A stretch of DNA of 64,000 bases from Catellatospora sp. TT07R-123. GTDB lineage: Bacteria > Actinomycetota > Actinomycetes > Mycobacteriales > Micromonosporaceae. How positions within the stretch are numbered: the first letter of the stretch is position 1; every line of letters begins with the position of its first letter. Below the pieces are notes generated by a model. The model ran no database searches. It was not told the DNA's origin and worked only from the letters and a program-made list of their open reading frames with translations. The stretch spans positions 3,782,001 through 3,846,000 of the forward strand of contig NZ_BNEM01000002.1 in assembly GCF_018327705.1 (NCBI RefSeq). Reading direction: 5' to 3'. The position numbers were made by a program, and so were the translations under genes. Of the stretch, positions 1-7,250 are shown one piece after another.

Positions 1-407
1 TCCAGGTCGCGCGCCTCGCCGGTGGCGGCGGCCAGCCCCGGGCCGCTGATGTTGAGCAGCACGGGCACCCGCACCCGGTGGCCGCGCACCGCCTCGCGCA
101 GCGCGGGCAGCGTGTAGGCCCCGGCCGAACCGGCGTCGACCCAGGTGGTGACGCCGGAGCACCAGGCGGTGGGGGCCGGGTCGATGCCCCAGTACGTGGC
201 GCCGTTGAAGACGTGGGTGTGCAGGTCGACCAGGCCCGGGGTGACCAGGCGGCCGGTGGCGTCGGCGACCTCGCGGGCCGCGCCGCGCGGCAGCCCGGCC
301 CCGACCTCGGCGATCACCCCGGCGCGCACCCCGACGTCGAGCACTGCGTCGTGTCCGCCGCCGGGGTCCAGGACGCGCCCGCCGGTCAGCAACAGGTCGT
401 ACCGCAT
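1..407 (-). CDS. Amidohydrolase / dihydroorotase-like metallohydrolase (partial, 3' end outside window)
   Basis: The reading frame runs off the left edge, so only the N-terminal 135 residues are visible. It starts MRYDLLLTGGRVLDP, the usual opening of cyclic amidohydrolases of the dihydroorotase/hydantoinase type. A metal-binding HxH motif follows in LVTPGLVDLHTHVFNG. Such enzymes use a TIM barrel with one or two metal ions to hydrolyse amide or cyclic amide bonds, and are often annotated as 'amidohydrolase/deacetylase family metallohydrolase'. The substrate cannot be told from this fragment. The ATG at 407 is preceded by TAGGGT with a six-base gap, so the mRNA is probably leaderless. The promoter overlaps the 3' end region of the HAD gene upstream. 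Confidence 0.8.
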   Translation of the reverse strand, partial: MRYDLLLTGGRVLDPGGGHDAVLDVGVRAGVIAEVGAGLPRGAAREVADATGRLVTPGLVDLHTHVFNGATYWGIDPAPTAWCSGVTTWVDAGSAGAYTLPALREAVRGHRVRVPVLLNISGPGLAAATGEARDL

Positions 408-413
408 GGGCCG

Positions 414-419
414 ACCCTA
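414..419 (-). promoter_or_regulatory. -10 box for leaderless amidohydrolase transcript
   Basis: On the minus strand TAGGGT sits six bases before the ATG at 407. This is the spacing expected if transcription starts at the A of the start codon. No convincing -35 was seen. Confidence 0.45.
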
Positions 420-422
420 GCG

Positions 423-1325
423 TCACGCGGCGAAGATCCGCGTCCAGTCGTCGCGCATGCTGACCACCGTCCAGCCCTCGCGGCGGGCCACGTCGGTGAT
501 GGCCTCGGTCTCGGCGAAGGAGACCGCCTTGGACGTGTACGCGTACTCGCGGTCGGCGTCGTCGTGGTCGAGCAGCAGGGCCAGGCTCGGCGGGCCGGCC
601 GCGGCGGCGTACTCCAGCATCTGCCGGTCGCCGCCGGAGTTGCCCGCCGCGAACACGGGCCGCCGCCCGAGCTGCGTCTGGATGTGCGCCACCTTCGCCG
701 GGCCCTCGTTGACCTCGCCGTACGCCTCGGCGGTGCGCTCCAGCGCGGGATGGCCGTCATGCTCGGCGTAGTGGTACTCCACCAGCGTGCCGACGACGTC
801 GTCGGGTGCGACGCCGTACAGCTGCGCGCTGACCGCCCGGACGAACTCGGTGCCGCCGCCGGTCACCACGAACACCGAGAACTCGTGCGCGCGCAGCGCC
901 CCGAGCAGCTCCCGCATCGGCTGGTAGACCAGCTTCGGGTACGGCACACCCCGCGTGTGCACGGCCTCGGCCATGAACCGGTGCACCCGGTCGGTGAACT
1001 CCTCCGGCGTCACGCCCGCGCACAGCTCCAGCAGCGCCATCGCCACCCGTTGCAGGCCCAGCTCACCCAGCAGGGCCTTGTCCTGTGCCAGCAGCGCCCG
1101 GTACTCGGTCCGCTCGCCGACGGACGGGTCGGCGGCCACGGCGGCGTGCAGCTGGGCCACCAGGAAGTCGTACTGGACGTAGCCGGGCTTCTCGCACCAC
1201 AGCGTGCCGTCGTTGTCCAGCACGGCGACGCGCTGGTCGACGGGCAGGTCCCGCGACGCGGCGAGGAACGCCTCGACCGCGTCGCGGGTCGCCCCGGGCC
1301 GCCACGACGGCAGCAGATCGATCAT
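423..1325 (-). CDS. HAD-superfamily phosphohydrolase (SerB-like)
   Basis: A 300-residue soluble protein with the haloacid dehalogenase signature. Motif I is LDNDGTLW (DxDGT, nucleophile Asp) near residue 38, motif II is VTGGG near residue 154, and motif IV is GNSGGDRQ near residue 228. The cap is inserted between motifs I and II, as in the phosphoserine phosphatase-like class. The substrate is unknown; phosphate ester hydrolysis is inferred from the family. The ATG lies one base after the stop of the sulfatase gene (TGA-G-ATG on the minus strand), so the two are translationally coupled. This suggests the phosphatase acts on, or is made together with, the sulfatase pathway. Confidence 0.85.
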   Translation of the reverse strand: MIDLLPSWRPGATRDAVEAFLAASRDLPVDQRVAVLDNDGTLWCEKPGYVQYDFLVAQLHAAVAADPSVGERTEYRALLAQDKALLGELGLQRVAMALLELCAGVTPEEFTDRVHRFMAEAVHTRGVPYPKLVYQPMRELLGALRAHEFSVFVVTGGGTEFVRAVSAQLYGVAPDDVVGTLVEYHYAEHDGHPALERTAEAYGEVNEGPAKVAHIQTQLGRRPVFAAGNSGGDRQMLEYAAAAGPPSLALLLDHDDADREYAYTSKAVSFAETEAITDVARREGWTVVSMRDDWTRIFAA

Positions 1326-1326
1326 C

Positions 1327-3132
1327 TCAGTGGCTCCCGATGCCTTCCTGCATCTTCTCCATCACCTGGTCGATGGTGAAGGTCGCCGCCTTCTGGCGCG
1401 GCGGGAACTCCTGGAACGTGGCCAGGAAGTCGGCGACGATCCGCTGCGCGGCCATCACCATGTACGCCCGCTCCAGCAGCCAGTCGTAGTAGCCGTTGGA
1501 GGTGATGTCGGCCCGCTCGAACGGGTCCGTCCGCAGGTTGAAGATCTTCGGCACCCGCAACGGCACGAACGGCTCGGCCCAGACGCGCAGCGTGCCCGGG
1601 GCCCGCTGCTCCATGAAGACCAGCTTCCAGTTGTCGAACCGCACGGAGGTCAGGTCGCCGTCGTCGGAGAAGTAGAAGAAGCCCTCGCGCGGGCTCTCCT
1701 CCTCCTGCCCGGTGAGGTACTCCAGCACGCTCTGCCCGTCCAGGTGCACCTTGAAGTGCTTGCCCGCCAGGTCGGTGCCCGCCTTCAGCCGCTCGGCCAC
1801 GTCGGGGTCGCCCGCGGCGGCCACCAGCGTCGGGAACATGTCCAGGTGGGCGACGATCTCGTTGGAGACCCACCCTGGGCGGATGCGGCCCGGCCAGCGC
1901 AGGATCGACGGCACCCGGTAGGCGCCCTCCCAGTTGGAGTTCTTCTCGTTGCGGAACGGGGTCATGCCGCCGTCGGGCCAGGTGTTCATGTGCGGCCCGT
2001 TGTCGGTGCTGTACATGACGATCGTGTCCTCGGCCAGGCCGAGCCGGTCCAGCACCGCCAGCAGCTCGCCCACCAGGCGGTCGTGATCGACCATCACATC
2101 GTGGTAGTCGGACTGCCACCGACCCGCCAGCCCCTTGACCTCGGGGCGCGGATGGGTCCGGAAGTGCATGTGGGTGGTGTTGAACCAGACGAAGAACGGG
2201 GTGTCCGCCGCCGCCTGGCGCTCGATGAAGTCGGTCGCGACGCCCAGCACCTCGTCGTCGATGGTCTGCATCCGCAGGCGGGTCAGCGGGCCGGTGTCCT
2301 CGATGCGCTGGGTGCCGTCCGGTTCGGCCCAGCAGTGCAGCACGCCCCGGGGTCCGAAGTTGCGCCGGAAGTTCGGGTAGTCCTCCGGGCTCGGGTAGTC
2401 GTCCTGCTCCGGATCCTCCTCGGCGTTGAGGTGGTACAGGTTGCCGAAGAACTCGTCGAAGCCGTGCAGCGTGGGCAGGAACTCGTCCTTGTCCCCGAAG
2501 TGGTTCTTGCCGAACTGCCCGGTGGCGTACCCGAGCGGCTTCAGCGCCTCGGCGATGGTCGGGTCCTCCTTGCGCAGCCCGAGGTCCGCGCCGGGGAAGC
2601 CGACCTTGGACAGGCCGGTGCGGAACACCGACTGCCCGGTGAGGAAGGCGGCCCGGCCCGCGGTGCAGCTCTGCTCGCCGTAGTAGTCGGTGAACCGCAC
2701 GCCCTCGTCGGCGAGCCGGTCGATGTTGGGCGTGCGGTAGCCCATCAGCCCGTCGCTGTAGCAGCTCAGGTTGGTGATGCCGATGTCGTCGCCCCAGATG
2801 ACCAGGATGTTGGGCCCTCGCCCGCCCGGGGGCGGCCCGGCGGCGGCCGCGCGCGCCGCGGCCTTGGCGGTGACCGCCTTCTTGGTGCCCTTCTTCGCGG
2901 GTGCGGTGGGGGCGGGGCCCGAGGCGGCCTTCTTCTCCGGCGCCTTCCGAGCGGCCTTCTTGGCCGGGCCCTTCTTGGCGGCCGGGGCCGCCGGGGCCAC
3001 CGCCGCCGTGGCGGGTGCGGCCTTGGCCGGCTTCCGCGCGGGCGCGGCCTTCGCCGCCTTCGCGGCCTTCTTCGCGACCGCCTTGACGGCGGGCGCCCGG
3101 CCCGCGACGGTGGTCGTCTGCTTGCGCGCCAT
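1327..3132 (-). CDS. Type I sulfatase (arylsulfatase-like) with Lys/Ala/Pro-rich N-terminal tail
   Basis: A 601-residue protein. Residues 1 to about 105 are a basic low-complexity tail built from AKKA, PAKK and KAAK runs like the C-terminal tail of histone H1. The sulfatase domain begins at PNILVIWGDD (about residue 107) with metal-binding aspartates. The active-site motif is C156-T-A-G-R160, the CxAxR form whose cysteine is oxidised to formylglycine. It continues through STDNGPH and a PSILRWPG segment typical of arylsulfatases. There is no signal peptide, so the enzyme should be cytoplasmic unless the tail directs it elsewhere. An in-frame start further upstream is possible, but the ATG at 3132 has GGAGG five bases ahead and is preferred. 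A formylglycine-generating enzyme is encoded at 4734-5792. The natural substrate is unknown. Confidence 0.88.
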   Translation of the reverse strand: MARKQTTTVAGRAPAVKAVAKKAAKAAKAAPARKPAKAAPATAAVAPAAPAAKKGPAKKAARKAPEKKAASGPAPTAPAKKGTKKAVTAKAAARAAAAGPPPGGRGPNILVIWGDDIGITNLSCYSDGLMGYRTPNIDRLADEGVRFTDYYGEQSCTAGRAAFLTGQSVFRTGLSKVGFPGADLGLRKEDPTIAEALKPLGYATGQFGKNHFGDKDEFLPTLHGFDEFFGNLYHLNAEEDPEQDDYPSPEDYPNFRRNFGPRGVLHCWAEPDGTQRIEDTGPLTRLRMQTIDDEVLGVATDFIERQAAADTPFFVWFNTTHMHFRTHPRPEVKGLAGRWQSDYHDVMVDHDRLVGELLAVLDRLGLAEDTIVMYSTDNGPHMNTWPDGGMTPFRNEKNSNWEGAYRVPSILRWPGRIRPGWVSNEIVAHLDMFPTLVAAAGDPDVAERLKAGTDLAGKHFKVHLDGQSVLEYLTGQEEESPREGFFYFSDDGDLTSVRFDNWKLVFMEQRAPGTLRVWAEPFVPLRVPKIFNLRTDPFERADITSNGYYDWLLERAYMVMAAQRIVADFLATFQEFPPRQKAATFTIDQVMEKMQEGIGSH

Positions 3133-3149
3133 GATCACCTCCTGGACGC

Positions 3150-3211
3150 TGCACTTTCCGGGAAACTGCACGAATGACCGCGCCCTTTCCTGCACCTTCC
3201 GTGAAAGTGCA
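3150..3211. repeat. 60-nt intergenic palindromic element, copy C (diverged)
   Basis: Two 21-base arms (3150-3170 and 3191-3211) pair at 17 of 21 positions around a 20-base loop. Read on the minus strand, the inner part is GTGCAGGAA, variable bases, ATTCGTGCA, matching the copies at 22165 and 36096. It lies between the sulfatase start and the divergent ZIP gene, so unlike the other two copies it sits in a promoter region. Confidence 0.6.
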
Positions 3212-3316
3212 GTGATCACGGGGCACTCGCTCGCCCCAGTATTCCGGGATTAGTTCACTTTTGGAGCAATTTGGGCAGAGCCGCTGCCGGGGTGACGGCG
3301 GGCGCGTTGAGGCAGC

Positions 3317-4021
3317 ATGGGTGCACTGCACGCGGCGGCATGGGGCGCGTTCGCGGCGTCGTCGCTGCTCATCGGAGCCTGGCTGGCACTGCACTGGCGG
3401 CCGCCGGGCCGCACCGTCGGCCTGGTGCTGGCGTTCGGCGCGGGCGCGCTGCTGGCCGCCATCGCGTACGAGCTGATCCCGTTCGGCTTCGCCGCCGACC
3501 CGTGGCTGTTCGCCGCCTTCGGCCTGGGCGCGGTCGTCTTCTACCGGCTCGACCAGACCGTCACCAGACGCGCCGGGTCGGGCGCGAACGCCGCCCGGCG
3601 GTCGCTGACCCTCGGCGCGCTACTGGACGGCATCCCGGAGTCGCTGGTGCTCGGCATGGGCGTCGCCGCGGGCGGCTCGGTCAGCGTGGCGTTCCTGGCC
3701 GCCGTGTTCGTGTCCAACCTGCCCGAGTCGCTGGGCGCGACCGCGACCATGGACGCGGCCGGGCATCCGCCGCAGCGGGCCTACCGGGTGTGGTGGCTGA
3801 TCGTGGCACTGTCCGCACTGGCCGCGGCGGTCGGGTACACGGCGGTGACGCTGATGCCCGGCGCCGACGGGACCTACGCCCAGGCGTTCGCGGCCGGAGC
3901 GGTGCTGACCATGCTCGCCGACTCGATGGTGCCGGAGGCCTACGCGCAGGGCGGCAAGGCGGCCGGGCTGCTCACCGTGCTCGGCTTCGCGGTCGCGGGG
4001 GCGCTGGCGGCGATGGAGTAG
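3317..4021 (+). CDS. ZIP-family metal transporter-like membrane protein
   Basis: A 234-residue polytopic protein with about seven hydrophobic segments. ZIP transporters carry divalent metals such as zinc across the membrane using polar residues in helices 4 and 5. Here LLDGIPESLVLG (near residue 100) and SNLPESLGA (near 134) correspond to those helices, and ADSMVPEAYAQ near the C-terminus resembles the helix 7 motif. The first histidine of the usual HNxPEG is replaced by Asp, as in the divergent bacterial subgroup, so metal specificity is uncertain. GAGG lies six bases before the ATG. It is divergent from the sulfatase; metal supply to sulfatase or to the copper-dependent activating enzyme is speculation. 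Confidence 0.75.
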   Translation: MGALHAAAWGAFAASSLLIGAWLALHWRPPGRTVGLVLAFGAGALLAAIAYELIPFGFAADPWLFAAFGLGAVVFYRLDQTVTRRAGSGANAARRSLTLGALLDGIPESLVLGMGVAAGGSVSVAFLAAVFVSNLPESLGATATMDAAGHPPQRAYRVWWLIVALSALAAAVGYTAVTLMPGADGTYAQAFAAGAVLTMLADSMVPEAYAQGGKAAGLLTVLGFAVAGALAAME

Positions 4022-4125
4022 TGCCGGCGGCGATGGAGTGGATCGCTTAAATCGGGAAAAGACATCTAACCTCACATACCGTGCATAGTCTGTGACTCGT
4101 ACGTCTGCGCGTCAGGGAGGTCCAG

Positions 4126-4737
4126 ATGAGCACCACCGCACCGAACGCGGGCACCGGGCGACCGGAACCGGCCGAGCGGTACTACGGACAGGACCTGGTC
4201 AAGCTCACCAAGGTGCCCTGGTGGCTGTTCCTGATCACGGGCGTCTGCTGGATCATCATCAGCTGGTGGGTGCTGGCGTTCAACTCCCGCAGCATCGTCG
4301 CCATCGCCACGCTGACCGGCATCGTCGTCCTGGTCGCGGCGGTGGCCGAGCTGTTCCAGGCGTTCTACGCCCCCGGCTGGCGCTGGCTGCACGCGATCCT
4401 GGGCGTCCTGTTCCTGGTCACCGGCTTCATCTGCTGGATCAACCCGGGCAGGACGGTGTTCTGGCTGGCCGCGTTCATCGGCTGGTACCTGCTGTTCAAG
4501 GGCGCCGCCGACATCGTGCTCGCGTTCATGACCCGCCGCGAGCACGACGCCTGGTGGCTCGGGCTGATCGTCGGCATCATCGAGATCATCCTCGGCTTCT
4601 GGGCGGCCGGCCGGTTCGTCCGCTCGTTCGAGCTGCTCATCGTCCTGGTCGGCGTCATCGCGCTGACCCGCGCCATCACCGACTTCGTCATGGCCTTCCG
4701 CGTCCGGGAGCTGAAGCACCGGATGGCGGCCAGGTGA
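4126..4737 (+). CDS. HdeD/DUF308-family membrane protein
   Basis: A 203-residue protein with six predicted transmembrane helices after a short hydrophilic N-terminus. The repeated pattern of paired helices (GVCWIIISWWVL, GVLFLVTGFICW, GIIEIILGFWA) is that of the HdeD/DUF308 acid-resistance-like family. HdeD in enterobacteria is linked to acid resistance; the function in actinomycetes is unknown. AGGGAGGT precedes the ATG. Its stop overlaps the GTG start of the formylglycine-generating enzyme (GTGA), so the two are co-translated. A second HdeD-like gene lies at 35480. Confidence 0.85.
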   Translation: MSTTAPNAGTGRPEPAERYYGQDLVKLTKVPWWLFLITGVCWIIISWWVLAFNSRSIVAIATLTGIVVLVAAVAELFQAFYAPGWRWLHAILGVLFLVTGFICWINPGRTVFWLAAFIGWYLLFKGAADIVLAFMTRREHDAWWLGLIVGIIEIILGFWAAGRFVRSFELLIVLVGVIALTRAITDFVMAFRVRELKHRMAAR

Positions 4738-5792
4738 GCCGCGCGGCCGAGGCCAGGTTCGGCAACGGCGTCGCCCTCGGCGACGCCGTCGCCCTGCCCG
4801 AACCCGACGACCCCACCGAGACCATCCCGGTGGTGCCGGCCGAGCAGCAGCCCGGCTACTGCGAGCCGCCCCGCCCGGACATGGTCTGGATCCCCGGCGG
4901 CACGTTCCGGATGGGCTCCGACCGGCACTATCCGGAGGAGGCGCCCGCACACCCGGTGACGGTCGAGGGATTCTGGATGGACCGGCACACGGTGACCAAC
5001 GCCGAGTTCGCCCGGTTCGTCGCCGAGACCGGGCACGTCACTGTCGCCGAGACCGCCCCGGACGCCGCCGACTACCCCGGAGCCGATCCGGCGCTGCTGG
5101 TGCCCGCGTCGGTGGTGTTCGTCAGACCGCGCCGCCGCGTCGACCTGCGCGACATCGGCAACTGGTGGCACCTGGTCCCCGGCGCGGACTGGCGGCACCC
5201 GTACGGCCCCGGCTCCACCGCCGACGGGCTGGACGACCATCCGGTGGTGCACGTGGCCTGGGCCGACGTCACCGCGTACGCCCGCTGGGCCGGGGCCGAC
5301 CTGCCCACCGAGGCCGAATGGGAGTACGCCGCCTGCGGCGGCCGCGCCGAGCCCACCGAGTTCGCCTGGGGCGACGAGCTGACGCCGGGCGGCATCCACC
5401 TGGCCAACGTGTGGCAGGGCGAGTTCCCGGTGGTCAACCTGTGCGACGACGGCTACGACCGCACCGCGCCGGTGGGGTCGTTCCCGCCGAACCTGTTCGG
5501 GCTGTCCGACCTGATCGGCAACGTGTGGGAGTGGACCTCCGACTGGTACGGCGCCCACCAGCCGGCCGCCGCCGCCTGCTGCGCTCCCGCCGACCCGCGC
5601 GGCACCCGTGAGCAGGAGAGCTACGACCCGGCCCTGCCGGGCGTACGCATCCCCCGCCGGGTGATGAAGGGCGGCTCGTTCCTGTGCGCGCCCAGCTACT
5701 GCCGCCGCTACCGCCCCGCCGCACGGATGGCGCAGGCCGTCGACACCTCCACCTGCCACCTCGGCTTCCGCCTGGTCGTCCGCCCCGGCTGA
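4734..5792 (+). CDS. Formylglycine-generating enzyme (sulfatase activator)
   Basis: The 352-residue protein has the SUMF1/FGE fold. The N-terminal signature is MVWIPGGTFRMGSD, followed by VEGFWMDRHTVTNAEF, a YARWAG/LPTEAEWEYAA block and GNVWEWTSDWYG. Near the C-terminus MKGGSFLC APSYC RRYR places Cys318 and Cys323 in the CxxxxC arrangement that binds Cu(I) in actinobacterial FGE. The enzyme oxidises the active-site cysteine of type I sulfatases to C-alpha-formylglycine using oxygen. The likely client is the sulfatase at 1327-3132, whose CTAGR motif fits. The GTG at 4734 overlaps the HdeD stop and fits the first conserved residues; longer in-frame starts upstream would lie inside the HdeD gene. 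The length is slightly above the usual 300 because of an N-terminal extension of about 45 residues. Confidence 0.9.
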   Translation: MSRAAEARFGNGVALGDAVALPEPDDPTETIPVVPAEQQPGYCEPPRPDMVWIPGGTFRMGSDRHYPEEAPAHPVTVEGFWMDRHTVTNAEFARFVAETGHVTVAETAPDAADYPGADPALLVPASVVFVRPRRRVDLRDIGNWWHLVPGADWRHPYGPGSTADGLDDHPVVHVAWADVTAYARWAGADLPTEAEWEYAACGGRAEPTEFAWGDELTPGGIHLANVWQGEFPVVNLCDDGYDRTAPVGSFPPNLFGLSDLIGNVWEWTSDWYGAHQPAAAACCAPADPRGTREQESYDPALPGVRIPRRVMKGGSFLCAPSYCRRYRPAARMAQAVDTSTCHLGFRLVVRPG

Positions 5793-5874
5793 CCCCGCCC
5801 GCCGAAGCGGGAAAGGGGGCGACCACCTGGTGGGCGGGGGTGGGAAGGGGTAACCGGGCGGGGGTAGGGTGCGG

Positions 5875-5880
5875 GCTCCC
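5875..5880 (+). promoter_or_regulatory. -10 box upstream of 6-phosphofructokinase
   Basis: TAGGGT lies 24-29 bases before the ATG at 5904 and leaves a leader of about 15 bases carrying GGAGG. No clear -35 is visible in the G-rich sequence upstream. Confidence 0.3.
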
Positions 5881-5903
5881 GACGGGTTTGGAGGCTGGTG
5901 CGG

Positions 5904-7232
5904 ATGGTTCCGGAGGGTGTGGACCTGGAGGTGCGGACGCTCGGCGACTGCCGGGTGGACTCGCCGCTGGCGTCGCTGCTGGACGGGGCGCCGCCGTCGA
6001 CCGAGCACTACGTCAACGAGGACGACCGGGTGCTGTTCGACGACACCGTGGGCATGCTGACCGGCCGGTCGCTGCCGCTGGACGCGCTGCCGGGCTTCGA
6101 GCCGGGCGGTCCGCGCCGCAAGATCTTCTTCCAGCCGTCGAAGACGCGGGTCGGCATCGTGACCTGCGGCGGGCTGTGCCCCGGCCTCAACGACGTCATC
6201 CGGGGCCTGGTGCTCCAGCTGACCTCGCACTACGGCGTCACCAAGATCTACGGCTTCCGCAACGGCTACCAGGGCTTCATCGCGAGCTACGGCCACCCCC
6301 CGATCGACCTGACCGCCGAGTCGGTCAGCGGCATCAACGAGTACGGCGGCACCATCCTCGGCACGTCGCGCGGCAGCCAGGACTCGTACGAGATCGTCGA
6401 CTGCCTGGAGCAGATGAGCATCAACGTGCTGTTCGTGATCGGCGGCGACGGGTCGATGCGCGGGGCGCTGCGCATCGCCGACGTGGTCAAGGAGCGCGGG
6501 CTGAAGATCGCCGTCATCGGGGTGCCGAAGACGATCGACAACGACATCCCGTACATCGACCAGAGCTTCGGTTTCCAGACCGCGTTCTCGAAGGCGACCG
6601 AGTCGATCCGCAGCGCGCACGTCGAGGCGCGGGCGGTGCCGCACGGCGTCGGCCTGGTGCAGGTCATGGGCCGCCACTCGGGCTTCATCGCCAGCTACGC
6701 CGCGCTCGCCAACAACGACGCCGACTACGTGCTGGTGCCCGAGGTCCCGTTCGCCCTCGACGGCGACACCGGGTTCCTGGCCCACCTGCGCGAACGCGTC
6801 CGCACCCGCGGGCACGCGGTGGTCGTGGCGGCCGAGGGCGCCGGGCAGGAGTACCTGGACTCCGAACCGGTCCAGGTCGACAAGTCAGGCAACCCGAAGC
6901 TGCGCGACATCGGCCTCTACCTGCGCAAGCGCATCTCCGAGGACTTCGCGGCGCACGGGCTGGAGGCCAACCTCAAATACATCGACCCTAGCTACGCCAT
7001 CCGCAGCGTCCCCGCCAACCCGTACGACAGCGTCTACTGCATCCGGCTGGCCCACGCCGCCGTGCACGCCGCGATGGCCGGGCGCACCGCGATGGTGGTG
7101 GGGCGGTGGCGCGGCCGGTTCGTACACGTGCCGATCTCCCTGGCCATCAGCAAGCGCAACCAGGTCGACCCGGCCGGCGACCTCTGGATGTCCGTCCTGG
7201 AGGCCACCGGCCAACCCCGCGCCTTCGGCTGA
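5904..7232 (+). CDS. 6-phosphofructokinase, group with GGDGS and PKTIDND motifs
   Basis: A 442-residue phosphofructokinase that phosphorylates fructose 6-phosphate to fructose 1,6-bisphosphate. It shows GIVTCGGLCPGLNDVIRG (phosphoryl-donor loop), GGTILGTSRG, GGDGS and PKTIDNDI (catalytic region), and GRHSGFIA. The Gly after GGD favours ATP as donor, while the Lys in PKTIDND (instead of PGTIDND) is found in plant-type ATP enzymes and in pyrophosphate enzymes, so the donor is not certain. Two starts are possible, GTG 5898 or ATG 5904; GGAGG at 5890-5894 has a workable nine-base spacing only to the ATG. About 100 residues precede the core, as in the plant/group III branch. The neighbouring glucan enzymes suggest a role in feeding stored glucose into glycolysis. 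Confidence 0.88.
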   Translation: MVPEGVDLEVRTLGDCRVDSPLASLLDGAPPSTEHYVNEDDRVLFDDTVGMLTGRSLPLDALPGFEPGGPRRKIFFQPSKTRVGIVTCGGLCPGLNDVIRGLVLQLTSHYGVTKIYGFRNGYQGFIASYGHPPIDLTAESVSGINEYGGTILGTSRGSQDSYEIVDCLEQMSINVLFVIGGDGSMRGALRIADVVKERGLKIAVIGVPKTIDNDIPYIDQSFGFQTAFSKATESIRSAHVEARAVPHGVGLVQVMGRHSGFIASYAALANNDADYVLVPEVPFALDGDTGFLAHLRERVRTRGHAVVVAAEGAGQEYLDSEPVQVDKSGNPKLRDIGLYLRKRISEDFAAHGLEANLKYIDPSYAIRSVPANPYDSVYCIRLAHAAVHAAMAGRTAMVVGRWRGRFVHVPISLAISKRNQVDPAGDLWMSVLEATGQPRAFG

Positions 7233-7250
7233 CCGCCCGCCCGGCCCCCG

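Noticed and set aside
4734..5792. Ergothioneine-type sulfoxide synthase (EgtB) for the FGE-sulfatase domain
   Set aside because: No DinB domain and no egt neighbours; the C-x4-C motif and nearby sulfatase fit FGE.
4365..6815. An 816-codon minus-strand open frame across HdeD, FGE and phosphofructokinase
   Set aside because: It crosses three convincing plus-strand genes and has no recognisable domain.
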